64,000 nucleotides of DNA from Rhodanobacter sp. B05 (GTDB taxonomy: Bacteria; Pseudomonadota; Gammaproteobacteria; Xanthomonadales; Rhodanobacteraceae): assembly GCF_002001085.1 (NCBI RefSeq), contig NZ_MUNU01000019.1:581681-645680 (forward strand), written 5' to 3'. The notes below the pieces were generated by a model. The model saw nothing but the letters and a program-made list of their open reading frames with translations, searched no databases and had not been told where the DNA came from. Shown in pieces: positions 20,509-31,947 of this stretch. The position numbers and the translations under genes were made by a program. Each line of letters starts with the position of its first letter. Positions within the stretch are counted from its first letter, which is position 1.

Positions 20509-22239
20509 TTACCGGACTTCGCCCAGACCGGACGGACGGCGCGGGTCGCTGGCGGCGTCGAGCCGGTTGCTCCTGCGATCCCAGGTGACCACGTTCATGA
20601 AGCCCCAGGGCTCGCGTTGCTTCAGCGTGTAGCCCATCTTCTCCAGCGCAGCGCTGGTGGCCGGGTCGAACGCGCCCGGCTCGACCATCACCACGTCGGG
20701 CAAATACTGATGGTGGAAGCGCGGATGTGCCGCGATCTGCTGCGCATTCTCGCCGTCGATGAAATGCAGGATGCCTTCGAGCACCTGGGTGATGATGGTG
20801 GAGCCACCCGGCGAGCCGATCACCATGGTGCGCTCGGGTCCGATCACGATGCTCGGCGACATCGACGACAGCATCCGCTTGCCGCCCGCCGGCGCATTCG
20901 CCTTGCTGCCGAGCAGGCCATAGGCGTTCGGCTTGTTCGGTACCAGCGCGAAATCGTCCATCTCGTTGTTGAGCAGCACGCCGGTGCCGGCGGCGACGAA
21001 CTTCGAACCCAGGATGGTGTTCACGGTGAGGGTCACCGCGGCCATGTTGCCGTCGGCGTCGATGATCGAGAAGTGCGTGGTGTGCATGCCCGCATCGGCC
21101 GGCTCGGCGCGCGGCAGCATCGACGACGGCGTGGCGCGATCGGACAGGATGCTCTGGCGCAGGCCATCGGCGTAATACGGCGACAACAGCATGTCCAGCG
21201 GCATCTTCACGAAATCCGGATCGCCCAGATAATCGTTGTGGTCGCGGAACGCGCGGCGCATCGCCTCGACGACATAGTGCACGCGCTGTACCTTGTCCAT
21301 CCCGGACAGGTTGTAACCGGAAAGGATGTTGAGGATTTCAGCGATCGCCACTCCGCCGGACGAGGGCGGTGGCGCGGTGATGATCTTGTAGCCGCGGTAG
21401 TCGACGCTGATCGGGGTGCGCTCCTTCGCCTGGTAACCGGTCAGGTCGGCAAGCGTCCAGTTGCCGCCGGCGGCGCGTACCGCATCGACCAGCTTGTGCG
21501 CGGTCTCGCCGCGATAGAAACCGTCATCGCCATGTTGTGCGATCAGCTCCAGCGTGCGTGCCTGGTCCGGATCGCGCCAGCTCGCGCCCGGCAGCGGTGG
21601 CTGCCCGTTCACCAGGTACTTCGCCGCCGATGCCGGCCAGCGCTGCAGCACCTTCTGTTCCTCGGCAATCGAGTCATGCAGGCGCGGATCCGGCTTGAAA
21701 CCGTCGCGGGCGATGCGGATTGCCGGCGCCAGCGATTGCTGCAGCGACAGGCGCCCGTAACGCTTCGCGATCAGCACCAGCCCGGCCGGTTCGCCCGGAA
21801 TGCCGGCCGACAACGGTCCGTTCAGCGCGGTGTCGCGGTTCGGGCTGCCGTCCGGATCGAGGTAAGCCTTCGCATCGACCGCCGCCGGCGCCGTCTCGCG
21901 CGCGTCGATGAACACATTGCGGCCATCCTTCGCCCGGTGCAGCACGGCCATGAAGCCGCCGCCGATGCCGGAACTCTCCGGCTCGACCACCGACAAGGTG
22001 GAAGCCACCGCGATCGCCGCATCGAACGCATTGCCACCCTTGCGCAAAACCTCAAGCCCCGCGCGCGTGGCCAGGAAATTGGCGCTGGCGATCGCGGCAT
22101 GCCCCGGTCGCTGCTGGGTCGGCGCAGCCTGCACACCGGTGACCACCGGCGGCTTCGCCGCAGCGACAGGTGCGAATGCTCCGGCTCCGGTCATCAACAG
22201 GCCCAGCGACAACGCACGCCAGTCGAGTGGAAAATTCAT
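20509..22239 (-). CDS. ggt: Gamma-glutamyltransferase
   Basis: Periplasmic N-terminal-nucleophile hydrolase that cleaves gamma-glutamyl bonds of glutathione. The 576-residue precursor has a signal peptide ending near VAAA (residue 29). The autoprocessing site and catalytic threonine lie in HTTHFSIIDADGNMAAVTLT, and the C-terminal GSPGGSTIITQ loop binds substrate. Autocleavage should give about 40-kDa and 20-kDa subunits. The start overlaps the preceding ferredoxin gene's stop (ATGA), linking it to the coaD operon. Confidence 0.95.
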   Translation of the reverse strand: MNFPLDWRALSLGLLMTGAGAFAPVAAAKPPVVTGVQAAPTQQRPGHAAIASANFLATRAGLEVLRKGGNAFDAAIAVASTLSVVEPESSGIGGGFMAVLHRAKDGRNVFIDARETAPAAVDAKAYLDPDGSPNRDTALNGPLSAGIPGEPAGLVLIAKRYGRLSLQQSLAPAIRIARDGFKPDPRLHDSIAEEQKVLQRWPASAAKYLVNGQPPLPGASWRDPDQARTLELIAQHGDDGFYRGETAHKLVDAVRAAGGNWTLADLTGYQAKERTPISVDYRGYKIITAPPPSSGGVAIAEILNILSGYNLSGMDKVQRVHYVVEAMRRAFRDHNDYLGDPDFVKMPLDMLLSPYYADGLRQSILSDRATPSSMLPRAEPADAGMHTTHFSIIDADGNMAAVTLTVNTILGSKFVAAGTGVLLNNEMDDFALVPNKPNAYGLLGSKANAPAGGKRMLSSMSPSIVIGPERTMVIGSPGGSTIITQVLEGILHFIDGENAQQIAAHPRFHHQYLPDVVMVEPGAFDPATSAALEKMGYTLKQREPWGFMNVVTWDRRSNRLDAASDPRRPSGLGEVR

Positions 22240-22496
22240 GCGGTGGTTTCCTTGCCCATCAGATGGCGATACTTCAACTCAAGCTGCCCGGCCGACTCGA
22301 CGTGATCAGGGTCGACGATGATGCATTCCACCGGGCACACGACCACGCACTGCGGCTCGTCGTGGTGGCCCACGCACTCCGTGCACAGCGCCGGGTCGAT
22401 CACGTAGAACTCCTCGCCCAGCGTGATGGCGTGGTTCGGGCACGCCGGTTCGCAGACGTCGCAATTGACGCAGGTATCGAGGATTTTCAGGGCCAT
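22236..22496 (-). CDS. YfhL-type 2[4Fe-4S] ferredoxin
   Basis: An 86-residue ferredoxin. The first cluster motif is C-V-N-C-D-V-C-E-P-A-C-P and the second has the YfhL-type insertion (C-T-E-C-V-G-H-H-D-E-P-Q-C then C-P). The C-terminal helix is alkaline/charged as in the Alvin family. It is a one-electron carrier with low-potential clusters; in E. coli YfhL its partner is not fully known. ATG 22496 gives the canonical MALKI start. Its stop overlaps the ggt start. Confidence 0.93.
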   Translation of the reverse strand: MALKILDTCVNCDVCEPACPNHAITLGEEFYVIDPALCTECVGHHDEPQCVVVCPVECIIVDPDHVESAGQLELKYRHLMGKETTA

Positions 22497-22505
22497 GACG
22501 GCAAG

Positions 22506-22598
22506 GCAGGAGTGAGAGAAGAGGAGTGAGAAACGAGAGAAAACCATGGCGAACACGCGCCCTCTCTCAAATCCTCACTCCTCGTTTCTCACTCCTGC
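22506..22598. repeat. 25-bp imperfect inverted repeat
   Basis: Arms 22506-22530 and 22574-22598 match at 23 of 25 positions; both are GGAGTGAGA-type purine/pyrimidine strands. The element lies between the lipoprotein gene and the ferredoxin gene and shares sequence with the element at 10383-10455. It could attenuate read-through into the ferredoxin-ggt pair. Confidence 0.7.
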
Positions 22599-22602
22599 TT
22601 CA

Positions 22603-24263
<1,661 letters not shown>

Positions 24264-24337
24264 GCCGATGCGCCCTCAGCGGGCAGTACAGGTTGGAGTG
24301 TTAGCATGCCGGCCATTGTCTTTGAATCGCCTCCGTC

Positions 24338-25468
24338 ATGCTCAAGTTCTGGAAGAAAAAACCCGCCGAGGCGGAAGCCGCCGACAAGGAAGCGACGCCG
24401 GTCGCGGCGGCAGCGCCGGCCGACGTCGGCGCGCCGGAAGATGACCTTCCGCTACTGCGCGAGGCGCTGGCAGAACTTCCCACACCCAGCGACACCCGGC
24501 CGGAAACCGAACGTTTCGTGGCGCCTGTGCAGGCGCCCGCTGCCGCACCGCCCAAGCGCAGCTGGCGCGAACGACTGTCCGGCAGTGCGTTCTCGCGCAG
24601 CCTCGGCTCGCTGTTCGTGCGTCATCCCAGGCTGGACGACGACCTGCTCGATGAGCTGGAAACCGTCCTGATCACCGCCGACGTCGGCGTCGAGGCCAGC
24701 ACCGAACTGGTCGAAGCCCTGCGCAAGCGCATGCACAAGCGGGAGTTCGCCGATGCCCCGGCACTGCTGACAGCCCTGCGCCAGGCGCTGCTCGACCTGC
24801 TCGTGCCGGTCGAGCAATCACTGCGGGTCGACGGCCGCAAGCCGTTCGTGACCCTGGTTGTCGGCATCAACGGTGTCGGCAAGACCACCACCATCGGCAA
24901 GCTGGCTCGCCGCTGGCGCGACGAGGGTCACGCCGTGATGCTGGCCGCCGGCGACACCTTCCGCGCCGCCGCGGTCGAGCAACTCAAGACCTGGGGTGAG
25001 CGCAACCAGGTGCCGGTGGTCTCGCAGGGGCAGGACGCGGACGCCGCCAGCGTGATCTTCGACGCCCTGCAGGCGGCGCGCTCGCGCGGCACCGACGTGC
25101 TGATCGCCGACACCGCCGGCCGGCTGCATACCCAGGGCGGGCTGATGGACGAGCTGGGCAAGATCGCCCGCGTGCTGAAGAAGCTCGACCCCGACGCCCC
25201 GCACGAAGTGCTGATGGTGATCGACGGCACCACCGGCCAGAACGCGATCAGCCAGGTGCGCCAGTTCCGCCAGATCGTCGGCGTCACCGGCCTGGTGGTG
25301 ACCAAGCTCGACGGCACCGCCAAGGGCGGCGTGGTGTTTGCGCTCGCGCGCGAGTTCGGCCTGCCGATCCGCTTCGTCGGATTGGGCGAAACCGCGACCG
25401 ACCTGCGCGTGTTCGAGGCCGGCGCCTTTGTCGACGGGCTGCTGCCGGAAAGCGTCGGGCATGGCTGA
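24338..25468 (+). CDS. ftsY: Signal recognition particle receptor FtsY
   Basis: SRP-family GTPase that docks SRP-ribosome complexes at the inner membrane. The 376-residue protein has an N-terminal alanine/glutamate-rich A domain (about 1-75), the four-helix N domain, and the G domain with G1 [11 protein letters not shown]3 DTAGR and G4 [10 protein letters not shown]. The family-typical C-terminal block [14 protein letters not shown] is present. Its last eight bases overlap the next gene. Confidence 0.97.
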   Translation: MLKFWKKKPAEAEAADKEATPVAAAAPADVGAPEDDLPLLREALAELPTPSDTRPETERFVAPVQAPAAAPPKRSWRERLSGSAFSRSLGSLFVRHPRLDDDLLDELETVLITADVGVEASTELVEALRKRMHKREFADAPALLTALRQALLDLLVPVEQSLRVDGRKPFVTLVVGINGVGKTTTIGKLARRWRDEGHAVMLAAGDTFRAAAVEQLKTWGERNQVPVVSQGQDADAASVIFDALQAARSRGTDVLIADTAGRLHTQGGLMDELGKIARVLKKLDPDAPHEVLMVIDGTTGQNAISQVRQFRQIVGVTGLVVTKLDGTAKGGVVFALAREFGLPIRFVGLGETATDLRVFEAGAFVDGLLPESVGHG

Positions 25469-26549
25469 AACCGGCCAGCAAAGGCGGCCAGGGTCGCGTC
25501 GACTGCGGCTGATCGCGCTGGTGCTCGGCGGCCTCGTCGCCGCCGTGGCGCTTACCCTGGTGATCGCCGTCTACCTGCTGCTGCAGCCCGATCGCTTCAC
25601 CGCCATGCTGCAGACCCAGGCACGTGCCGCCGGCCTGGATCTGCGCCTGGCCAGCCCCGCCAGCCCCAGCCTGTTCCCGCGGCCGGCGCTAGACCTGCAG
25701 GGCATCACGCTCAGCGCCGAGGACGCCAGTGCGCCGATCCTGCTGGCCGCGCGCGGCCGCCTCGCCCTGCCGTGGCACACCTTGTTCGGCGGCCCCACGG
25801 TGATCTCGCAACTGCAGATCGATTCGCCGCGGGTCGACCTGGATGCGCTGCAGGACTGGATGGCCGCGCTGCCGGCACAGGCGGAAAACGCGCCACCCAA
25901 TATCCCGCGCATCGACACCGGCATCGACATCACCCATGGCAGCGTGGTGCGCGGCAACGAAGTCCTGCTGGACAACCTCTCGCTGCGTGCCGGCCGCCTG
26001 GTTTCCGGGCAGCCGTTCCCACTCAGCGTGACCGCCACTACCGCTGGCAATCCCTGGCAGCTGCGACTGTCCACGACACCGCGCATCGAAGGCAACACCC
26101 TGCAACTGGACAACATCAGCCTGCACCTGGCGCAAGCCGGCAAGGTGACCCTCGTACTCAACGGTCGCGCGCACTGGCACGGTGCCGCGGACGCGACCGC
26201 CAGTCTCGCCGGCAAACTCGACCATGCCGATGGCGGCCAGTACGACATCTCGCTGGTGCTGAGCCCGGCCAACCAGGACAACCCCTTGCTACTGGCACTG
26301 AAGCTGGACGGCCCCGGCAACCACGCCGACCTGCGCCTGCCGCCGCTGGCGCTCGCCCACTGGTGGAGCCAGTTGGGCAACCCGCAAGCTGCGCAACTGA
26401 CGGCGCCGCCGGGCAGTGGCCATGCCGAGTTCGACACCATCGACGCGGGCAACGTGCATATCGAGGGGCTCACCGTGCAGGCCGGCAACGACGTGCCGGC
26501 GGCAGCCACCAGCGCTGCGCCCGCCGCCAGCCCCGCGCCGGGCAAATAA
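25461..26549 (+). CDS. AsmA-like single-pass membrane protein
   Basis: A 362-residue protein with a short basic cytoplasmic segment, one transmembrane helix (about residues 17-42) and a long beta-rich periplasmic domain that shows the AsmA-type start LDLRLASPASPSLFPRPAL followed by GITLSAEDAS. AsmA-like proteins are bridge-like lipid carriers between membranes, but this one is short. The low-complexity alanine/proline tail is probably disordered. The start overlaps ftsY by eight bases; mutY follows 25 bp later. Confidence 0.8.
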   Translation: MAETGQQRRPGSRRLRLIALVLGGLVAAVALTLVIAVYLLLQPDRFTAMLQTQARAAGLDLRLASPASPSLFPRPALDLQGITLSAEDASAPILLAARGRLALPWHTLFGGPTVISQLQIDSPRVDLDALQDWMAALPAQAENAPPNIPRIDTGIDITHGSVVRGNEVLLDNLSLRAGRLVSGQPFPLSVTATTAGNPWQLRLSTTPRIEGNTLQLDNISLHLAQAGKVTLVLNGRAHWHGAADATASLAGKLDHADGGQYDISLVLSPANQDNPLLLALKLDGPGNHADLRLPPLALAHWWSQLGNPQAAQLTAPPGSGHAEFDTIDAGNVHIEGLTVQAGNDVPAAATSAAPAASPAPGK

Positions 26550-26574
26550 GCTGGCGCCACATGAGCAAGCACCC

Positions 26575-27633
26575 ATGACCGCCAGCCTGTCCAGCCGGCT
26601 GCTGCGCTGGTTCGACCAGCATGGCCGCAAGGACCTGCCGTGGCAGCGCGAAACCGCGCCGGGCGAGCGCGACGCGTACGGCGTATGGCTGTCCGAGGTG
26701 ATGTTGCAGCAAACCCAGGTCGCCACCGTGGTCGGCTACTTCGAGCGCTTCGTGGCCGCATTGCCGACCTTGCGCGATCTCGCCGCGGCCGACGAGGACA
26801 CCGTGCTGGCGCTGTGGTCGGGACTGGGTTACTACCGCCGCGCGCGCTTCCTGCACCAGGCCGCGCGGATCTGCGTGGCGCAACATGGCGGCGAACTGCC
26901 GCACGACTTCACCGCATTGAATGCCCTGCCCGGCATCGGCCGCTCCACCGCCGGTGCCATCCTGGCCCAGGCGCACGGCGAGCGATTTCCCATTCTCGAC
27001 GGCAACGTCAAGCGCGTGCTGACCCGTTACCACGGCGTCCACGGCGATCCCGCCGCGAGCGCCGTCGAGAAGCAACTGTGGCGACACGCCGAAGCGCATA
27101 CGCCGAAGCAGCGCGTCGCGGACTACACCCAGGCGATCATGGACCTGGGCGCCACCGTCTGCGCGCGCTCACGCCCACGTTGCGAGACCTGTCCGCTCGC
27201 CGCCGATTGCACCGCCCATCGCGACGGCCTCACCGCGCAGCTGCCCACGCGCAAGGCGGTCAGGTCGATCCCCACCCGCGCCACCGTGATGCTGGTGCTG
27301 CGCGACAGGCAGCGGCGCGTTCTGCTGGAGCGGCGTGGTGCGCAGGGCGTCTGGTCGGGATTGTGGAGCCTGCCGGAAGCAGCCGATCCCGACCATGCCT
27401 GGCGCATCGCGCGGCAACACGCCCGAATCGACGACGCGCAAGCCCTCGCGGCGTTCACCCACGTGTTCAGCCACTATCGCCTCGACATCGAACCTTTGCT
27501 GTTCGATCGCGTGACGGTAGGTGCCGGTGTCGCCGACAACCCGCAGCTGCGCTGGTGCAGCATCGGCGAACTCGATGCACTCGGTCTGCCGGCGCCGGTG
27601 CGGAAGCTGTTGCTCGGGATTGACGGGGGATAG
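26575..27633 (+). CDS. mutY: A/G-specific adenine DNA glycosylase
   Basis: Base-excision repair enzyme removing adenine opposite 8-oxoguanine. The 352-residue protein shows SEVMLQQTQVATV (catalytic glutamate), the helix-hairpin-helix LPGIGRSTAGAIL followed by the catalytic aspartate in PILDGNVKRVL, and a complete [4Fe-4S] motif C-x6-C-x2-C-x5-C (CARSRPRCETCPLAADC). The C-terminal third is the MutT-like 8-oxoG recognition domain. The Nudix-type cleanup enzyme at 58296-58712 acts in the same GO system. Confidence 0.96.
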   Translation: MTASLSSRLLRWFDQHGRKDLPWQRETAPGERDAYGVWLSEVMLQQTQVATVVGYFERFVAALPTLRDLAAADEDTVLALWSGLGYYRRARFLHQAARICVAQHGGELPHDFTALNALPGIGRSTAGAILAQAHGERFPILDGNVKRVLTRYHGVHGDPAASAVEKQLWRHAEAHTPKQRVADYTQAIMDLGATVCARSRPRCETCPLAADCTAHRDGLTAQLPTRKAVRSIPTRATVMLVLRDRQRRVLLERRGAQGVWSGLWSLPEAADPDHAWRIARQHARIDDAQALAAFTHVFSHYRLDIEPLLFDRVTVGAGVADNPQLRWCSIGELDALGLPAPVRKLLLGIDGG

Positions 27634-27663
27634 GCGGGTGTCATCGCCGTGGTCTCGGCCTTG

Positions 27664-27841
27664 GAAAGCCCCTCTCCCCTCGGGAGAGGGGTTGGGGTGA
27701 GGGTTCGGACGCAAGCGGAACCTTCATGCCTGATCCGCACCCTCATCCGGCGCTTCGCGCCACCTTCTTCCGAGGGGAGAAGGGCACGTCGGCAAGCAAC
27801 GCGCTCTCCCCCGTAGCGACCGAGGGGAGTGGGGCTTTTCG
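27664..27841. repeat. CCCTCTCCC-hairpin repeat cluster
   Basis: A hairpin CCCCTCTCCC-ctc-GGGAGAGGGG (27669-27691) is followed by the tail TTGGGGTGAGGGTTCGG. A second, degenerate and oppositely oriented unit runs to about 27841, ending in GGAGTGGGGCTTTT. The same unit recurs at 55888-55936 and at 56333-56640. The cluster fills the gap between convergent mutY and the S9 peptidase gene, so it probably also terminates transcription. Confidence 0.8.
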
Positions 27842-27845
27842 TGGC

Positions 27846-29984
27846 TTACTTCGACGCCGCTTCCGGTGCCGTCCAATGCTTCAACCACGCATTCACCGTG
27901 TCATGCCACTGCACGCTGTTGTGCGGCTTCAGCACCCAGTGGTTCTCGTCGGGGAAGGTCAGGAATTCGCTGGGGATGCCGCGGCGCTGCAACGCGGTGA
28001 ACGCGCCCAGGCCCTGGGTGATCGGGATGCGGAAATCGTCGTCGCTATGCACCACCAGCATCGGCACGCGCCAGTCCTTGACGTGGTCGATCGGGTTGAA
28101 CTTCTCGTAGTTCTGCGGCACCTCGTATTGCGGGCCGCCGTTTTCCTTTTCCTCGAACCACAGTTCTTCGGTGGCGTAATACATCATGCGCGCATCGAAC
28201 ACGCCGTCATGGTCGACCAGGCACTTCCACGGCTGGTTCCACACGCCCGCCATCCAGTACACCATGTAGCCGCCGTAGCTGGCACCCAGGGCGCAGGCGC
28301 GGTCGCCGTCGAGGAACTTGTACTTGTCCAGCGCAGCCTTCCAGCCCAGCTTCAGGTCTTCCAGCGGCTTGCCGCCCCAGTCGCCGGAAATCGCGTCGGT
28401 GAACTTCTGGCCGTAGCCGGTGGAGCCGTGGAAGTTGATCGTGACCACGGCAAAACCCTGGCCGGCATAGGTCTGCGGGTTCCAGCGATAGCTCCAGCCG
28501 TTGGTCATCGCACCCTGCGGGCCACCGTGGATGATGAAGGCGACCGGGTAGGTCTTGCCTTTCTGGTAGTCGACCGGCTTGACCACGTAGCCCTGCACGG
28601 TCTCGTTGTTCCAGCCGACGAAATTGAAGAACTGGAAGTCGCCGACCCTGGCCTCCTTCAGATCCTCGGCGTTGAAGTGGGTGACCTGTTTCAAGCCAGC
28701 GCCATCGGCCCTGGCCCGGCGCAAATCAAGCGTGTACAGGTCGGCCGGCCGTTTCAGGTCGTCGCGTGACAGCAGAAGCTTGCCGGCTGCCAGCGAAAAT
28801 TCGTTCACCGTGCCGGCACCGGACAGACTGCGCACCTGGCCGTTGGCCGGGTCGATCGCGAACAGCGGGTGCTGGCCCTCGTCATCGGCGCTGGCGTACA
28901 GGGTCTTGCCATCGGCGGAAATCGCCAGGCCGCCGGGCGAGCGATCCCACTTCGGGTCCACCTCGTGGATCGCACCGGTAGCCAGGTCCATCGCCATGAT
29001 GGCGAAGCGATCCGCCTCGAAACCCGGCGTCTTCATCGCCAGGTAGTACAGCGTCCTGCCGTCCGGCGACGGCACCGGATACGCGTCCCAGGCCTTGTTC
29101 GCCGCGGTGAGGTTGGTGGGCGCGGCCGAACCGTCCACCGGCACGCGATAGATGTCGAAATTGGTCGACCACGGCTCGCTGGTGCCAGCGATGCGCACAT
29201 CGAAATAGACGCTCTTGCCATCCGGCGCGAACGCAAACTCGCTGTCGTCGCCGAACGGCTTGCTCGGCACGTCGCCGTCGATACCACGGCTCAGCAGGGT
29301 CGGCTCGGCGGGCAGCTGGCCATCGGCGCCGAACGTGCCCACGAACAGCTGATTGCGCCGGCCATTCGCCCAGGTGTCCCAGTGCCGCACGAACAATTTC
29401 TTGTACAGCGTACCGCTGGCCTTGTCCTGCTTGCGCGCCTCGATACGCTGCTCGGTGCAGGCCAGGCTGGCGCAGTCGGTGAACACTTCATAGGACAGCA
29501 GCACCTGCTTGCCGTCGGGCGACAGCTTGTAGTCGTTGATGTCCAGCGGCCCGTGACTCACCTGCAGCGCCGCAGGATGGCTGACCAGGTTCAAGCCATC
29601 CTTGCCGCCCAGGTCGACCCGCCACAGCTGCGCCACATCCTTCGCCGACGCGGTGAAATACAGGCTGTGCCCATCCGCCGACCAGCGCGCCGACGAGCCC
29701 TTGTCCACCACCTTCACCGGCCTGGCGTCCTTGCCCGCCAGATCCAGCACGTAGATCGCGTTGACCCCTTTGTTCGCCGCGTAATCCGTGCTGCGCACGC
29801 CGAATGCCGCGTAGCGCCCGTCCGGCGACAACTGCGGATCACTGACCCGATCCATCATCACCATGTCGCGCACGTTGAACGCATGCGAGCCCTGGACCTT
29901 GACGAAGCTGGTGTCGACGACATCGCCCGCCAACGCAGGGGACGCCGCCAGGGCAAGCAGCAGGGCGGCTATCAGAGGTTTCAT
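27846..29984 (-). CDS. Secreted S9-family prolyl oligopeptidase-type peptidase
   Basis: A 712-residue serine peptidase of the acylaminoacyl/dipeptidyl-peptidase IV group. The signal peptide is MKPLIAALLLALAASPALA. An eight-bladed-propeller-like region precedes the alpha/beta-hydrolase domain, in which the nucleophile sits in G-A-S-Y-G-G (Ser near residue 569), the aspartate in HSDDDFRIP and the histidine in DENHW (near 680). It should release dipeptides or cleave short peptides in the periplasm. ATG 29984 is preferred because it begins the signal peptide. A paralogue with a lower-similarity propeller is at 61431-63404. Confidence 0.92.
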   Translation of the reverse strand: MKPLIAALLLALAASPALAGDVVDTSFVKVQGSHAFNVRDMVMMDRVSDPQLSPDGRYAAFGVRSTDYAANKGVNAIYVLDLAGKDARPVKVVDKGSSARWSADGHSLYFTASAKDVAQLWRVDLGGKDGLNLVSHPAALQVSHGPLDINDYKLSPDGKQVLLSYEVFTDCASLACTEQRIEARKQDKASGTLYKKLFVRHWDTWANGRRNQLFVGTFGADGQLPAEPTLLSRGIDGDVPSKPFGDDSEFAFAPDGKSVYFDVRIAGTSEPWSTNFDIYRVPVDGSAAPTNLTAANKAWDAYPVPSPDGRTLYYLAMKTPGFEADRFAIMAMDLATGAIHEVDPKWDRSPGGLAISADGKTLYASADDEGQHPLFAIDPANGQVRSLSGAGTVNEFSLAAGKLLLSRDDLKRPADLYTLDLRRARADGAGLKQVTHFNAEDLKEARVGDFQFFNFVGWNNETVQGYVVKPVDYQKGKTYPVAFIIHGGPQGAMTNGWSYRWNPQTYAGQGFAVVTINFHGSTGYGQKFTDAISGDWGGKPLEDLKLGWKAALDKYKFLDGDRACALGASYGGYMVYWMAGVWNQPWKCLVDHDGVFDARMMYYATEELWFEEKENGGPQYEVPQNYEKFNPIDHVKDWRVPMLVVHSDDDFRIPITQGLGAFTALQRRGIPSEFLTFPDENHWVLKPHNSVQWHDTVNAWLKHWTAPEAASK

Positions 29985-30272
29985 CAGGGGTTCCTTGAAG
30001 GTGGCTGGAAACGTTGACGGTAAGCTGCGCGGGCGTGGCCGGCAAGCGTCGAGATACCTGCCGCACCCGCTGCCTCCCACTCCGTGACAATCCGGCACGG
30101 CTTGAAGGGGTTGAGAAATCCTCAAAATCAGCTGAAACAGTGCGCTTCAGTCTGGCACGCCAGCACTCCCACGCGTGCCCCTCCAACAGCCCGGTCCGGT
30201 GTCTAGGCAGTGCGCTACCATCTGACTGCGCTGCGGGGACGCCACCCCGGGCCGTCGCAATGGGTATCGGAT
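29985..30272. other. Divergent intergenic region
   Basis: This 288-bp gap separates the leftward S9 peptidase gene from the rightward glycosyltransferase operon and must hold both promoters. I could not assign convincing -35/-10 pairs or an operator, and I see no RNA gene. Confidence 0.5.
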
Positions 30273-31223
30273 ATGCAGGCAAGCACCGTCGTGTCGCTCG
30301 TCGTTCCTTTCTATAACGAAGGGGTCGGTGTCGACGCATTTTTCAAAGCCATCGGCGCGACACTCGCAAGCGTCGATGCGGTGACATTCGAGATTGTATG
30401 CATCGACGACGGCAGCAAGGACGATACGCTGGCGCGGTTGCTCACCGCGTCGCGATCCGACCCGCGGATCAAGATCCTCGAACTGTCGCGCAATTTCGGC
30501 AAGGAAGCGGCGCTGACTGCGGGCCTCGATGTTGCCACGGGCGACGCGGTGATTCCGATGGACGCCGACCTTCAGGACCCGCCCGAACTGATCATCCGGA
30601 TGATCGAAAAGTGGCGCCTTGGCGCCGACGTGGTGCTGGCGCGGCGCATCGATCGCAACGGGGACTCGGTGGCGAAACGCGGCACCGCAAACCTGTTCTA
30701 CAAGATCCACAATCACGTTTCCCACGTGGAAATACCGGCCAACGTCGGCGATTTCCGCTTGATGAACCGCGCCTCCGTCGAGGCGTTGAAGCGCCTGCCG
30801 GAACGACAGCGGTTCATGAAGGGCATGTTTGCGTGGATCGGATTTCATACCGACGTGGTCGATTACACGCGCCAGCCCAGGTCGGCGGGCACGAGCAAGT
30901 TCACCGGCTGGAAGCTGTGGAACTTCGCACTCGAGGGATTCACCAGCTTCAGCAGTGCCCCGCTGCGCATATGGACCTACATCGGTGCATTCAGCACGCT
31001 GCTGACCCTGATCTACCTGATTTTCATCGTCACCCGGACACTAATCTACGGCGTGGACGTGCCGGGCTACGCCTCGCTGCTGGTGACGGTCCTGTTCTTC
31101 GGCAGCCTGCAACTGCTCAGCGTCGGCATTCTCGGCGAATACATCGGCCGGATCTACACCGAGTCGAAGCAACGACCGGTGTATGTCGTGCGTCAGGTCT
31201 ACGGCAACAGCGATGAATCCTGA
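30273..31223 (+). CDS. GtrB/DPM-like membrane glycosyltransferase (GT2)
   Basis: A 316-residue GT2 enzyme. The nucleotide-sugar site is visible as SLVVPFYNEG, CIDDGSKDDT and the metal site DADLQDPPE. Two C-terminal transmembrane helices (about residues 232-255 and 268-295) place it among polyprenyl-phosphate glycosyltransferases such as GtrB/ArnC, which load a sugar onto undecaprenyl phosphate on the cytoplasmic face. First gene of a four-gene operon whose third product is GtrA-like and whose fourth is a GT-C enzyme, so load, flip and transfer functions are all represented. ATG 30273 begins the canonical fold. Confidence 0.9.
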   Translation: MQASTVVSLVVPFYNEGVGVDAFFKAIGATLASVDAVTFEIVCIDDGSKDDTLARLLTASRSDPRIKILELSRNFGKEAALTAGLDVATGDAVIPMDADLQDPPELIIRMIEKWRLGADVVLARRIDRNGDSVAKRGTANLFYKIHNHVSHVEIPANVGDFRLMNRASVEALKRLPERQRFMKGMFAWIGFHTDVVDYTRQPRSAGTSKFTGWKLWNFALEGFTSFSSAPLRIWTYIGAFSTLLTLIYLIFIVTRTLIYGVDVPGYASLLVTVLFFGSLQLLSVGILGEYIGRIYTESKQRPVYVVRQVYGNSDES

Positions 31224-31947
31224 AGCCTACGTGGAAATGGCCAGCACGGAATCCGTGCACTGGTGGTTCCGCGGGCGCCGGAAAATCCTCGACCGCATCA
31301 TCGGGACCATGGCGCTGCCACGCGCGGCCCGCATCCTCGAGGTGGGCTCGGGGACCGGTGGCAACCTGATGATGCTGTCCCGGCACGGCAACGTGAGCGC
31401 CCTCGAAATGGACGAGAGCGCCAGAAAGCTCTCGTCCGAGAAAACCCAAGGCCGATTCACCATACGCGCCGGCAGTTGCCCGGACGACATCCCCTTCGCG
31501 GGCGAGCAATTCGATCTCATCTGCATGTTCGACGTGCTCGAGCACATCGACGAAGACGTGCAGACGCTCGCGGCGCTTCGAAACCATCTTGCGCCCGGTG
31601 GACGGATGCTCATCACCGTGCCCGCGTACCGCTGGCTGTGGAGTGCGCATGACGTCTTCCTGCACCACAAGCGGCGCTACACCGCCCGCACCCTGCGTCG
31701 GGTCTTCACCGAGAGTGGCCTGTCCATCGACCGCATCACCTACTTCAACACGCTGCTGCTGCCGCTGGCGACCGTGGCGCGACTGAAGGATCGCATCGTC
31801 TCCCGCAAGCGGGCGTCCGGCACGAAAATTCCGGCATCGCTCATCAACTCGACCCTCTACGCGATTTTCTCCAGCGAACGGCGCATGCTGACCCGCTTCA
31901 ACCTTCCGGCCGGCGTCTCGCTGATGGGCATCGTCCGTGCAGGATAG
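31213..31947 (+). CDS. Class I SAM-dependent methyltransferase
   Basis: A 244-residue Rossmann methyltransferase. The SAM-binding loop is ILEVGSGTGGNLMML and the D-V-L-E-H-I-D-E-D motif follows, as in the Methyltransf_11/23 group. The C-terminal 70 residues contain a hydrophobic patch and basic helices, perhaps for membrane or lipid-linked substrate contact. Start overlaps the upstream GT2 stop by 11 bp. Given its position between GtrB-like and GtrA-like genes it may methylate the lipid-linked sugar; that is inference. Confidence 0.85.
   Translation: MNPEAYVEMASTESVHWWFRGRRKILDRIIGTMALPRAARILEVGSGTGGNLMMLSRHGNVSALEMDESARKLSSEKTQGRFTIRAGSCPDDIPFAGEQFDLICMFDVLEHIDEDVQTLAALRNHLAPGGRMLITVPAYRWLWSAHDVFLHHKRRYTARTLRRVFTESGLSIDRITYFNTLLLPLATVARLKDRIVSRKRASGTKIPASLINSTLYAIFSSERRMLTRFNLPAGVSLMGIVRAG

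Noticed and set aside
22236..22496. Ferredoxin as electron donor for the Rieske oxygenase
   Set aside because: It is a two-cluster [4Fe-4S] YfhL-type protein 20 kb away in a conserved housekeeping operon; Rieske oxygenases generally use [2Fe-2S] ferredoxins or flavin reductases.
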